A stretch of DNA of 38,812 nucleotides from Hydrogenovibrio sp. SC-1 (GCF_002848135.1 NZ_PKGB01000019.1:1-38812); one strand, 5' to 3'. Positions 1 through 7,065 are shown, counted from the stretch's first letter. A program made the numbers and translations. The notes: generated by a model not told the origin, from the letters alone.

Positions 1-155
1 TTTTCCCAAATAAAGAGAATCTTTCTTTGGCCAAAAGGGCGGATGTAGTGTTTACCTTCAAGTAAAACACTATCCTTCAAAACATTTCTAATTGTTTTAG
101 GGTTATATTTAATGCGTTCTGCAAGTTCGTCAGTAGTAAGGTAAGTGTGTTTCAT
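1..155 (-). CDS. Partial small HTH protein, excisionase/AlpA-like
   Basis: This reading frame runs off the left edge of the window, so only the first 51 codons are visible. It starts at an ATG (complement of 153-155) preceded by a GAGGAT ribosome binding site on the minus strand. The visible protein begins MKHTYLTTDELAERIKYNPK and continues with TIRNVLKD and a basic stretch ending near FGQRKILFIWE. The pattern of a short helix-turn-helix followed by a 'wing' ending in a Trp resembles MerR-like excisionases and AlpA-type regulators found next to tyrosine integrases. It is divergent from the XRE regulator at 335 and shares the repeat-rich 156-334 region with it. The family assignment is an inference from the motif pattern; the truncation is caused by the window edge. 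Confidence 0.6.
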   Translation of the reverse strand, partial: MKHTYLTTDELAERIKYNPKTIRNVLKDSVLLEGKHYIRPFGQRKILFIWE

Positions 156-334
156 GATAATATCCTCATCTTAAAAAAATAATATAAATAAAGTTGTGTT
201 TTATATGCATAACTTTATTTAAAATGAATTTTATATGCGATAAATGCTATTGTCAATGTATTTAGATAAGAAAATGTGAATAAAGTTTATTTAGAATGTA
301 TTTGGCGGTCTAGGCGTTTGAAATTGGAGACAAT
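156..334. promoter_or_regulatory. Divergent intergenic region with repeated operator-like sequences
   Basis: This AT-rich spacer separates the excisionase-like gene (minus) from the XRE gene (plus). It contains a perfect 10-bp inverted repeat, AAATAAAGTT at 186-195 and AACTTTATTT at 211-220, and a related near-palindrome, AATAAAGTTTATT, at 279-291. A direct repeat TTTTATATGC lies at 199-208 and again at 229-238, exactly 30 bp apart, about three helical turns. Such an arrangement is expected of an operator for a small Cro/CI-like repressor. Binding by the adjacent XRE protein is inferred. Confidence 0.5.
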
Positions 335-538
335 ATGATAAATACAAACTTACATTTATTAATGGCGGAGAAACGCTTGAAGGTAATTGATGTTGCAAGA
401 GAGCTAGGCATTCACCGAAATACAATTGATTTGTTGTATAAGGGTGAAGCTAAGAGGGTTGACCTTGAAGTACTGAATAAGTTGTGTAATTTGCTGCAAT
501 GTACGCCAAATGATATTTTGGTATATAAAAAAGATTAA
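335..538 (+). CDS. Small Cro/CI-family (XRE) HTH transcriptional regulator
   Basis: This is a 67-residue protein consisting of little more than a lambda-repressor-like helix-turn-helix. The segment VIDVARELGIHRNTIDLLYK (residues 17-36) carries the scaffold and recognition helices, followed by LEVLNKLCNLLQCTPNDIL, the usual third part of the domain. The size and layout match small XRE regulators of the HTH_26 type found in prophages, integrative elements and toxin-antitoxin loci. The ATG at 335 has a good GGAGA ribosome binding site 6-10 bases upstream. It is divergent from the excisionase-like gene and probably controls that shared region. No partner toxin gene is visible in the window. Confidence 0.85.
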   Translation: MINTNLHLLMAEKRLKVIDVARELGIHRNTIDLLYKGEAKRVDLEVLNKLCNLLQCTPNDILVYKKD

Positions 539-590
539 CCCATTTGGCTGGATTAGTCTTATGGTCAAAATTTTTAAATACTGAAGATAT

Positions 591-623
591 TGGGCACAAA
601 GTGGGCACCATTTGGGCACAGTC
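591..623. repeat. Three tandem 11-bp TGGGCAC iterons
   Basis: TGGGCAC occurs at 591-597, 602-608 and 613-619, in the same orientation and with an exact 11-bp period, so the copies lie on nearly the same face of the helix. They sit just upstream of the tRNA promoter. Clustered iterons of this sort near a tRNA gene and an excisionase-like gene resemble arm-type binding sites of a tyrosine integrase. They could equally bind another regulator. The repeats are directly visible; the function is inferred. Confidence 0.65.
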
Positions 624-632
624 AAATTAAAG

Positions 633-661
633 GTGAAAAACTTGTCAAGTTTCTTTATAAT
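633..661 (+). promoter_or_regulatory. Probable tRNA promoter
   Basis: A consensus TATAAT at 656-661 is preceded, with a 17-bp spacer, by GTGAAA (633-638, four of six matches to TTGACA). It is followed directly by GCGC, a G+C-rich discriminator typical of stringently controlled stable-RNA promoters. It lies about 55 bp upstream of the tRNA. Confidence 0.6.
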
Positions 662-716
662 GCGCATCGTCCAAATGCCTTTAATCATAAGGTGTTTAAA
701 GAATACTTATCAAAAT

Positions 717-793
717 GCCTCCTTAGCTCAGTTGGTTAGAGCACCCGACTCATAATCGGTAGGTCCTGTGTTCAAGTCACAGAGGAGGCACCA
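717..793 (+). tRNA. tRNA with CAT anticodon (probably tRNA-Ile2; elongator Met possible)
   Basis: The cloverleaf is complete and the CCA end is encoded. The acceptor stem GCCTCCT/AGGAGGC pairs perfectly, the D stem is GCTC/GAGC, the anticodon loop is CTCATAA and the T arm is CTGTG-TTCAAGT-CACAG. The anticodon CAT fits elongator Met or the lysidine-modified Ile2 tRNA that reads AUA. The TTCAAGT T-loop and the CCTTAGCTCAG start look more like proteobacterial Ile2 tRNAs, and position 27-43 is an unpaired C/U where Ile2 often has a G/U wobble. The choice of Ile2 over Met is an inference and depends on TilS recognition. Confidence 0.95.
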
Positions 794-1090
794 TTATTTC
801 TTAATACAATTCAATATATTAGTTAGTTTTAGTCTGAAGAATTTATTTCTTTGCAAGCTCAAAACCCCTTTTTAGTTCCCCTATGTGTTGAGTAAACCTG
901 ATAATCAAACCTTCTGATAAGATAATATCTATCTGATTAACTATAGACTGCTAAGATTTTGACCTTAAAATAACCAGGCCTGTTCGTTTTGAGAATATTT
1001 TAGTCTCGATTATTGGGGACAGGATTTTTATAGCTGTTTTTGAGTGGCTGCGACTTTATTTATGAATGAACTTTGGGAGGCGATTCGGTT
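794..1090. other. Intergenic region between tRNA and sensor kinase
   Basis: No coding sequence is supported in this AT-rich stretch. It contains one copy of the repeated palindrome, CAGGCCTG at 975-982 within AACCAGGCCTGTT. A GGGAGG at 1075-1080 is the likely ribosome binding site of the downstream kinase. No convincing terminator follows the tRNA. Confidence 0.5.
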
Positions 1091-2509
1091 GTGTCGTTAA
1101 AATTTAAACTGATTATGGTTTTGATGGCGTTTGGTGTCACGATGCTGGTGGCAACGTTGTTGAGCGGCCAATATTTATTGAACCATACAATGGTTAAATA
1201 TATTGATAGGGCGGATGAGTATCGTTTGGATCGTTTGAAAAACAATCTCGAAGTTTATATGGATGAAGTTGGGTTATTTGATACCGAGTGGGTATCCGAG
1301 GATGTTTGGCAAAGGCTTTTGACGGTTTCTTATCGTATAGATTTAACGCACACATATATTCCAATGAATATCCTCTTGAAAAGAGAGTATCCCCAGTTGT
1401 TAAGATTTCATCCTGATGAATTTGAAACAAGAGTGAGTTTGTTAAATAGAGATGGAAAAGTGATTCGGGGTGATGGACTGGGTTCTAATGAAATGATGTC
1501 TGAGATTGTTGTTGACGGTGATATTGCTGGTTGGGTGGCTTACCCTCATCATCAGTCTTTGACGGAACAGGCTGATATTGAGTTTACTGAGCAACAATCT
1601 ACATTCTTTACTTGGGGCGCTGTTTTATTAACTTTCGTCATTGTTGTGTTATTACTGATATTTGTGAATCACTTTATGAAACCGATCCGCCAATTGACGC
1701 AAGGAATGCGTCAATTATCACAAGGAAAGTTTTCGACACGTTTGTCAATTTATCGCCAGGATGAGTTCGGTCAGTTGCAAAAAGACTTTAATCATTTGGC
1801 TGCCTGTTTGGAGAAAAGTCGTCATAGCCGAAATCAGTGGATTGCTGATATTTCGCATGAGTTACGCACGCCTTTAACCATCTTGCATGGTAGCTTGGAG
1901 GCGATTGAGGATGGTATTCGGCCTGCCAGTATTGAGAATCTGCATAAGATTCATGAAGAGGTCATGTTATTGAGCCGGCTAGTTGAGGATTTTTATCAGG
2001 TGGCATTAAATGATATTGGTGGTTTGAGTTATAAAATGCAGATATTAGATTTTCAGCAGCTGGTATCGAAATCAGTGGCGTCTATTGAGGGGGTTGCGCA
2101 GGAAAAAGGCTTGTTACTTTGTTATGACGTGAAAGAGGGAGACTATCGAATTAACGGTGATGAAGCCCGGCTCGGGCAGATGATTACCAATTTGCTGATT
2201 AACAGTTTGTCTTATACCGATGCGTATACGCATGCAGATGAAGCTGGACGGATTGAGGTGTTGCTTTATAATCAGTCTGGCAATGTGGTTTTAGAAATTA
2301 ATGACTCTGAGCCTGGGGTTGCTGAAGATGAGTTGAGTCAGCTTTTTGAGCGTTTATATCGTACAGAAATGTCTCGCAATAGACGTCACGGCGGAGCGGG
2401 TTTAGGCTTGTCAATCGTGCGTCAAATTGTTGAGGCGCATTCTGGCAAAATTACAGCACATTCTTCACGCTTGGGCGGATTGAGCTTGGTGATTGAGTTA
2501 CCCCTTTGA
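1091..2509 (+). CDS. baeS: Sensor histidine kinase, BaeS-like
   Basis: This inner-membrane sensor kinase should phosphorylate the response regulator encoded 17 bp downstream. I place the start at GTG 1091, because GGGAGG at 1075-1080 is then a ribosome binding site; the upstream TTG at 1073 would put that site inside the gene. The 472-residue protein has a first membrane segment near residues 6-28, a periplasmic sensor domain of about 140 residues, a second membrane segment near 170-193 and a HAMP linker. The HisKA H-box ISHELRTPL has the phospho-acceptor at His256. The ATPase domain shows the N box (NLLINSLSYT), a G1-like EINDSEPG and G2 GGAGLGLSIV. G1 has ND rather than the usual D-x-G core order, as in BaeS. 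The order kinase then regulator and the domain content suit BaeSR, an envelope-stress system. The stimulus cannot be read from the sequence. Confidence 0.85.
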   Translation: MSLKFKLIMVLMAFGVTMLVATLLSGQYLLNHTMVKYIDRADEYRLDRLKNNLEVYMDEVGLFDTEWVSEDVWQRLLTVSYRIDLTHTYIPMNILLKREYPQLLRFHPDEFETRVSLLNRDGKVIRGDGLGSNEMMSEIVVDGDIAGWVAYPHHQSLTEQADIEFTEQQSTFFTWGAVLLTFVIVVLLLIFVNHFMKPIRQLTQGMRQLSQGKFSTRLSIYRQDEFGQLQKDFNHLAACLEKSRHSRNQWIADISHELRTPLTILHGSLEAIEDGIRPASIENLHKIHEEVMLLSRLVEDFYQVALNDIGGLSYKMQILDFQQLVSKSVASIEGVAQEKGLLLCYDVKEGDYRINGDEARLGQMITNLLINSLSYTDAYTHADEAGRIEVLLYNQSGNVVLEINDSEPGVAEDELSQLFERLYRTEMSRNRRHGGAGLGLSIVRQIVEAHSGKITAHSSRLGGLSLVIELPL

Positions 2510-2526
2510 AATGAGAGCAAAATGGA

Positions 2527-3198
2527 ATGTCTTATAAAATTTTAATCGTTGAAGATGAAGAGAAGATTGCTGAAATCCTAAAAGATTATTTACATAACTG
2601 TGATTTTGAGACAGTTTGGATGCAATCGGGTATTGGGGTGGTCGATTGGGTAAAAGAGAATAGTGTTGATCTAGTGATGTTGGATATTATGCTACCTGGA
2701 GTCGACGGCTTGCAATTGTGCCAACAGATTCGTAATTTTAGCCAAGTGCCGATTATGTTGTTAACGGCAAAAGTTGAAGAAGCAGATCGAATTTTAGGGT
2801 TGGAGCAGGGCGCAGATGATTATCTTTGTAAGCCATTTAGTCCGAAGGAAATGGTGGCGCGTGTTAAAGCATTATTGCGTCGTAGCACAGCACTGAAAGA
2901 GCAGGCAAAAGGGTGGCAGTTGGATGCAGCTCGTTATAAGGTGATCTATGAAGGCCGTAGTGCCCAGCTTTCAATGGTCGAATTTGCCATTTTAAAACTG
3001 TTGAGCAGTTCTCCTGGGCAGGTTTATTCGCGAAACCAACTTATCCGTCAAATTTATCCTGATAACCGTATTGTTTCTGATAGGACGATTGATAGTCATA
3101 TCAAGAAATTGCGGCATAAATTGGCGGATGAGCTGTCCTCTAAGGAATTTATCTATTCAGTGTATGGGGTGGGTTACAAATTTGAAGTGCCTGAGTAA
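2527..3198 (+). CDS. baeR: DNA-binding response regulator, OmpR/PhoB family, BaeR-like
   Basis: This 223-residue protein has a receiver domain (about 1-118) and a winged-helix DNA-binding domain (about 128-222). The acidic pocket E9-D10-E11, phospho-acceptor Asp53 in MLDIMLPG, Thr80 and Lys102 in CKPF are all present. The effector ends with the family signature RTIDSHIKKLRHKL and VYGVGYKFE. It lies 17 bp after the kinase gene, so the two are an operon and a cognate pair. Sequence character is closest to BaeR. The nearest downstream elements are the GEMM-like RNA and prfC; whether it controls either is not evident. Confidence 0.88.
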   Translation: MSYKILIVEDEEKIAEILKDYLHNCDFETVWMQSGIGVVDWVKENSVDLVMLDIMLPGVDGLQLCQQIRNFSQVPIMLLTAKVEEADRILGLEQGADDYLCKPFSPKEMVARVKALLRRSTALKEQAKGWQLDAARYKVIYEGRSAQLSMVEFAILKLLSSSPGQVYSRNQLIRQIYPDNRIVSDRTIDSHIKKLRHKLADELSSKEFIYSVYGVGYKFEVPE

Positions 3199-3235
3199 CA
3201 TATATTAACTTTGCGTAATTTTTTTTAATTTAGGG
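3199..3235. other. Start of a 478-base protein-free region (3199-3676)
   Basis: The stretch from the end of the response regulator to prfC holds no credible protein gene. It contains a promoter (3236-3263), a probable c-di-GMP-I aptamer (3273-3354), further hairpins (3354-3509), an intrinsic terminator (3511-3543), a -10-like element (3611-3616) and a 22-bp palindrome (3625-3646). Each is listed separately. Confidence 0.6.
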
Positions 3236-3263
3236 TTGTACTTAACGATATTTTCGTTATAAT
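3236..3263 (+). promoter_or_regulatory. Strong sigma-70 promoter for the non-coding transcript
   Basis: TTGTAC at 3236-3241 and a consensus TATAAT at 3258-3263 are separated by 16 bp. Transcription should begin near 3270, directly before the GEMM-like aptamer. The fit to consensus is good, but the start site has not been measured. Confidence 0.7.
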
Positions 3264-3272
3264 TAATCTATC

Positions 3273-3354
3273 TTAATTTGATAAAGCTAAATTCGTCGCG
3301 AGGCGAAGACAGAAAGCCACGGATCTCTATGAGATGGCCGGGTTACCTTATTAA
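3273..3354 (+). ncRNA. Probable cyclic-di-GMP-I (GEMM) riboswitch aptamer
   Basis: Two adjacent hairpins have the GEMM-I layout. The first, TTCGTC/GGCGAA around a GCGA loop (3292-3307), has the GNRA tetraloop expected on P2. It is followed by GACAGAAAGCCACGG, close to the GEMM signature GACGCAAAGCC. The second hairpin is CGG-ATCTC/GAGAT-GG-CCG (3320-3340), followed by GGGTTACC, as on the 3' side of P3 and the closing region. An outer helix TTAAT/ATTAA (3273-3277 with 3350-3354) could close it. Differences from consensus (AG for GC in the signature, and a weak P1) lower certainty. The class is recognised from memory of the family and was not checked with a covariance model. Confidence 0.7.
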
Positions 3355-3510
3355 CGACCTTAACATTCGTTTTTATTGTACATTTTTGTTTTTCGATTCT
3401 TTAGATCTTATTTCTAGGTCGTATTTACTTTATTGAGTTTAGTCCTTGTTCAGAGTGCAACCGTTTTCTTCTTCCCTTTTCTGACGAGGGAACCACACAA
3501 GAAGAAAACT

Positions 3511-3543
3511 TTTAGGGCTTCAATAATGGAGCCCTTTTTTTTT
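3511..3543 (+). terminator. Strong intrinsic terminator ending the GEMM-headed transcript
   Basis: GGGCTTC (3515-3521) pairs with GGAGCCC (3528-3534) around an AATAAT loop, with one U-G wobble, and nine T residues follow (3535-3543). It would end transcription from the promoter at 3236-3263 more than 130 bp before prfC. Confidence 0.85.
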
Positions 3544-3610
3544 CTGGCAAAATGGATTTTATCTCCCAATGTATGGGGTGATTGAAGGTGTTTGGCAGGT
3601 GAATATCGAG

Positions 3611-3646
3611 TATAATGCCTCCAAAAATAGCCAGGCCTGGCTATTT
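3611..3646 (+). promoter_or_regulatory. Possible prfC promoter -10 box and adjacent 22-bp palindrome
   Basis: TATAAT at 3611-3616 is a full consensus -10 box, but no good -35 lies 16-18 bp upstream. Immediately after it is the perfect palindrome AAATAGCCAGG/CCTGGCTATTT (3625-3646) with the repeated ACCAGGCCTGGT-type core. It would fall at the 5' end of the prfC transcript. It lacks a following T-run, so it does not look like a simple terminator for plus-strand transcription. Confidence 0.4.
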
Positions 3647-3676
3647 CTAATCAATTTCGACTAAAAAGGCACGGAT

Positions 3677-5254
3677 ATGTCGCTTCAGCTGGAAACCAAT
3701 CGAAGACGCACCTTTGCAATCATTTCACACCCAGATGCGGGTAAAACCACCGTAACTGAGAAGTTGCTTCTTTACGGCGGAGCCATACAGATGGCGGGTG
3801 CGGTTAAAAGCCGAAAAACCGACCGTTCAGCCACGTCTGATTGGATGAAAATGGAGCAGGAGAGAGGTATCTCGGTTGCATCATCTGTTATGCAGTTCCC
3901 CTATAAAGACGTGATGATTAATTTATTGGATACGCCGGGGCATGAGGATTTCTCCGAGGATACCTATCGTACACTAACAGCGGTGGACTCAGCGTTAATG
4001 GTGATTGATGTCGCGAAAGGGGTTGAAGATCGTACCATTAAATTAATGGATGTTTGTCGTTTAAGAGATACCCCAATATTAACGTTTATCAATAAGTTGG
4101 ACCGAGAAGGGAAGGAGCCGATCGAGTTATTGGATGAAGTAGAGTCAGTTTTGAATATTCTCTGCGCCCCAATTACTTGGCCGATTGGTATGGGTAAACG
4201 CTTTAAAGGCATTTATCATTTGTTAAACGATACGATTCGTTTATTTGAGTCAGCTGATGGATTAAATGCGTCCGAAGGCGAATTAATTCAAGGTATCGAC
4301 AATCCTGAATTAGATCAAAAAATTGGATCCGCGATGGCTGATGAGTTGCGTGATGAAATTGAATTGGTCAAGGGTGCGAGTCATGCTTTTGATTTAGATG
4401 GATTTTTGAAAGGTGAGCTAACCCCTGTGTTTTTTGGTTCAGCGGTTAATAACTTTGGCTTGCAAGAGTTGTTGGATGGTTTTGCAAAATATGCGCCAGC
4501 CCCAGTGGGGAGAGAGGCTAAAGAACGGTTTGTTTCTGCAAACGAAGAAAAATTAACAGGGTTTGTATTTAAAATTCAAGCCAATATGGATCCAAAGCAC
4601 CGTGATAGAGTTGCTTTTATGCGAATCGTATCGGGGCAGTATCAGAAGGGCATGAGTTTAAAACATGTCCGTATCGGAAAGGATGTCAAAATTTCGAAGG
4701 CCATTACTTTTTTAGCCAATCGAAGGGATCAGGCTGAACAAGCCTTTCCAGGCGATATTATTGGCTTGCATAATCATGGCACCATTAAGATTGGGGATAC
4801 GTTTTCAGAAGATGAATCTCTAAAATTTATTGGTATTCCGAACTTTGCGCCAGAACTATTTCGTCGTGCACAATTGAAAGATCCAATGAAGATGAAAGCC
4901 TTGCAAAAAGGTCTGACGCAATTGTCAGAAGAAGGCGCAACCCAGTTGTTCCGGCCCGTTAGCAACAATGATTTGATTTTGGGTGCGGTAGGTGTTTTAC
5001 AGTTTGAAGTGGTTGCTCAGCGCTTAAAGGATGAATATAACGTTAGTTGTTTCTTTGAGCCAGTTAATGTCAGTACAGCCAGATGGGTTATTGGTTCTTC
5101 GACTGAAATTGAGAAGTTCTTGGCTAAAGTTAAAGATAACGTGGCCTATGATGCAGCCGATCAATTGGTCTATATTGCGCCTACACGAGTCAACTTAACA
5201 CTGACAGAAGAGAGGTGGCCGGATTTGCAGTTTGTAGCGATTCGGGAGCACTGA
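3677..5254 (+). CDS. prfC: Peptide chain release factor 3
   Basis: RF3 is a ribosome-dependent GTPase that recycles RF1 and RF2 from the ribosome after peptide release. The 525-residue length matches the E. coli protein (529). The GTPase domain is at the N-terminus, with the P-loop HPDAGKTT at residues 18-25, the switch II motif DTPGHEDF near 85-92 and NKLD near 139-142. The EF-Tu-like domain II and the RF3 C-terminal domain follow. It starts at ATG 3677 with only a weak AAGG ribosome binding site upstream. It stands alone and follows the riboswitch-terminator region. No truncation or odd residue is visible. Confidence 0.97.
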   Translation: MSLQLETNRRRTFAIISHPDAGKTTVTEKLLLYGGAIQMAGAVKSRKTDRSATSDWMKMEQERGISVASSVMQFPYKDVMINLLDTPGHEDFSEDTYRTLTAVDSALMVIDVAKGVEDRTIKLMDVCRLRDTPILTFINKLDREGKEPIELLDEVESVLNILCAPITWPIGMGKRFKGIYHLLNDTIRLFESADGLNASEGELIQGIDNPELDQKIGSAMADELRDEIELVKGASHAFDLDGFLKGELTPVFFGSAVNNFGLQELLDGFAKYAPAPVGREAKERFVSANEEKLTGFVFKIQANMDPKHRDRVAFMRIVSGQYQKGMSLKHVRIGKDVKISKAITFLANRRDQAEQAFPGDIIGLHNHGTIKIGDTFSEDESLKFIGIPNFAPELFRRAQLKDPMKMKALQKGLTQLSEEGATQLFRPVSNNDLILGAVGVLQFEVVAQRLKDEYNVSCFFEPVNVSTARWVIGSSTEIEKFLAKVKDNVAYDAADQLVYIAPTRVNLTLTEERWPDLQFVAIREH

Positions 5255-5415
5255 TTTTGGAGCGGGTTAACCCTATGTTTTTAAGGGCTTTTGATTCTAT
5301 TAGGAATTAATGGTAAAGTAAGAAGCTTATTATATAAAGAATCCTTATTTTTATGATAAAAACAATTTGGGTTCTTTGTCATCACTCAATCTAACAAGAT
5401 AGGTATGCCATCAAT

Positions 5416-5559
5416 ATGAAACTTAAGCGCAGACAAGAAGATATTTTTCGGACACAAAAAAAGTCGGGTTCAAAGTTCTTGCTTGGCTTGATTGCTCTGT
5501 TGATTGGCGCCATCATCTATGTTTATATGGTTGACCCTAGCTTAATTAAGCTTTTATAA
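5416..5559 (+). CDS. Small single-pass membrane protein, 47 residues
   Basis: This short frame starts at ATG 5416 and ends at TAA 5557-5559. The protein begins with a charged segment, MKLKRRQEDIFRTQKKSG, followed by a hydrophobic helix of about 20 residues (FLLGLIALLIGAIIYVYMV) and a short tail. Positive charges before the helix predict the N-terminus in the cytoplasm. An AGG-containing ribosome binding site lies rather far upstream (about 11 bases). It follows prfC by 160 bp and ends only 9 bp before the convergent mgtE stop. I do not recognise a family; similar tiny membrane proteins are common in this bacterial group. That it is a real gene rests on the coherent charge and hydrophobicity pattern. 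Confidence 0.6.
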   Translation: MKLKRRQEDIFRTQKKSGSKFLLGLIALLIGAIIYVYMVDPSLIKLL

Positions 5560-5568
5560 AGGCGAAGG

Positions 5569-6930
5569 TTATACCTTTAAAATAATGGTGGCGAGTCCTA
5601 AAAAGACAAAAAAGCCAAGAGAGTCTGTCACGGTTGTTAGCATTAGACCAGAAGCCAGTGCCGGGTCGATTTTCATCTTATTTAGAAACAACGGAATCAT
5701 TGCTCCCGCCAGTGCTGCAGCCACTAAGTTGATTAGCATGGCAGCACCAAAAATTAGTCCCAGCGAACCATCCTGAAACCAGAATCCGGCCGCTAAACTG
5801 GTCATGATTGCCCATAGGATGCCATTAAGCACACCAACAGACGTTTCTTTGTAAATAAGCTTATAACTGTTTTTAGAACCTAACTTTCCGGTGGCAATGG
5901 CTCGGATCACAATCGTTGCCGTTTGAGTGCCGGCTATGCCTCCCATACTGGCGACAATGGGCATTAAAATCGCCAAAGCAACAATCTGTTGAATGGTCGC
6001 TTCAAAAAAACCAATGACAATCGATGCAAATATCGCGGTAAATAAGTTTATTCCCAACCAAAATGAGCGGCGCTTTGCGGATCGCAATGGCGGCGCGAAC
6101 AAGTCTTCTTCATCATCAAGACCTGCGCTGAGCATTTGGCTTCGTTCAGCATCTTCACGAATAATATCAACGACGTCATCAATGGTGATACGACCTAACA
6201 CATAGTTATTTTCATCAACTACCGCGATGGAAATGAGGTCATTCTTTTCAAAAATATGAGCGACTTCTTTATCCGTTGTCAGTGCTTTGATCGCAAACCG
6301 ATTGGGGTCAACTAAGTTGGCGACCAACGTATCGGTATCATTCACCAATAGGTCGTTCAGCTTAATGGTTCCCTGATACTGCCCATCTCTATCTCTGACA
6401 ATTAAGTCGACCATATCATTCGGGAGTGATCCGACTTTACGGAGCAACCGCATCACTACTTCAATGGTTACATCGGAACGAACTGCAATGAAGTCGGTAC
6501 TCATCAATCCCCCTGCTGTGTCTTCAGGGTAAGAGAGTGCTGTTTCTACGGCTTCTCTATCTTGCTCTGGAAGTTGTTGCAGCATGCCTTCTTTATCCGA
6601 TTCGGGTAGTGATTGGATAATGTCAGCAATATCATCTGTTTCGAGGGTTTCAGTGAGTTCAATAATTTCACTTTGATTAAGCAAGCTTAGTAAGTGTGAG
6701 CGAACTTCATCATTGGTATGACCGAGGATTTCACCCTGAGTTTCAGATGGGAGTTGCGCCCAAAGCGTATCACGCTCTTTTGGCGGGGTTGCTTCAAGGA
6801 TTTCAGCAATTTCCTCTGCAACCAGACCTTGTAGTAATTCTTGAATATAGGGAGTGTTCTGTTCGCTGAGCGCGGTATAGAGCTGTTCTGTAATATGTAG
6901 TTTGTCTGATGAGGTATGAATTTGAGACAT
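5569..6930 (-). CDS. mgtE: Magnesium transporter MgtE
   Basis: MgtE is a homodimeric inner-membrane Mg2+ channel gated by cytoplasmic Mg2+. The 453-residue length is usual. The N-terminal superhelical domain (about 1-130) shows the repeated motifs ADIIQSLPESDKEGMLQQLP. Two CBS domains follow (about 135-255), then a long plug helix and five membrane helices (about 285-453). The pore signature region PIVASMGGIAGTQTATIVIR is intact. It has its own upstream region; two small inverted repeats precede the start, ACTGT/ACAGT at 6962-6976 and CTTCAG/CTGAAG at 6980-7006. No M-box riboswitch is recognisable. It is convergent with the small membrane protein gene. Confidence 0.95.
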   Translation of the reverse strand: MSQIHTSSDKLHITEQLYTALSEQNTPYIQELLQGLVAEEIAEILEATPPKERDTLWAQLPSETQGEILGHTNDEVRSHLLSLLNQSEIIELTETLETDDIADIIQSLPESDKEGMLQQLPEQDREAVETALSYPEDTAGGLMSTDFIAVRSDVTIEVVMRLLRKVGSLPNDMVDLIVRDRDGQYQGTIKLNDLLVNDTDTLVANLVDPNRFAIKALTTDKEVAHIFEKNDLISIAVVDENNYVLGRITIDDVVDIIREDAERSQMLSAGLDDEEDLFAPPLRSAKRRSFWLGINLFTAIFASIVIGFFEATIQQIVALAILMPIVASMGGIAGTQTATIVIRAIATGKLGSKNSYKLIYKETSVGVLNGILWAIMTSLAAGFWFQDGSLGLIFGAAMLINLVAAALAGAMIPLFLNKMKIDPALASGLMLTTVTDSLGFFVFLGLATIILKV

Positions 6931-7040
6931 TGGCTACTCTTTAAATTGGGTTTAACAGAACACTGTATTCGACAGTATGCTTCAGCGTTTTTAGCTTAAA
7001 CTGAAGAAATTGTATGTTATGCCGTTTCGGAAAGCTAGCG

Positions 7041-7065
7041 AAAAAAAAGGGCTAAAAAGCCCTTT
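7041..7065 (-). terminator. Intrinsic terminator of the hpf transcript
   Basis: On the minus strand an 8-bp stem, AAAGGGCT/AGCCCTTT (7058-7065 with 7046-7053), with a four-base loop is followed by a run of T residues (complement of 7041-7048). It lies 15 bp beyond the hpf stop codon and separates hpf from mgtE. Confidence 0.88.

Larger units (their letters stand above)
3270..3543 (+). ncRNA. Candidate riboswitch-headed non-coding RNA, about 275 nt
   Basis: The interval runs from the promoter's expected start to an intrinsic terminator and has no open frame with a ribosome binding site. After the aptamer come ACGACCT/AGGTCGT (3354-3360 with 3416-3422) and an 11-bp perfect stem, GTTTTCTTCTT/AAGAAGAAAAC (3463-3473 with 3499-3509), enclosing CCC/GGG. 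The terminator ends it. This layout fits either a long leader with attenuation ahead of prfC or a free small RNA gated by c-di-GMP. The absence of a gene before the terminator favours the latter, but this is an inference. Confidence 0.5.

Noticed and set aside
404-688. A minus-strand frame of 94 codons
   Set aside because: It covers the XRE gene and the iterons, has no ribosome binding site and no protein-like composition.
1073-1090. TTG start for the sensor kinase at 1073
   Set aside because: It would place GGGAGG inside the gene; GTG 1091 uses it as the ribosome binding site.
3330-3437. A 35-codon frame from the ATG within the aptamer
   Set aside because: It starts in the P3 hairpin without a ribosome binding site and its composition is not protein-like.
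6931-7040. M-box or other Mg2+ riboswitch before mgtE
   Set aside because: The region is too short, and only two small inverted repeats are seen.
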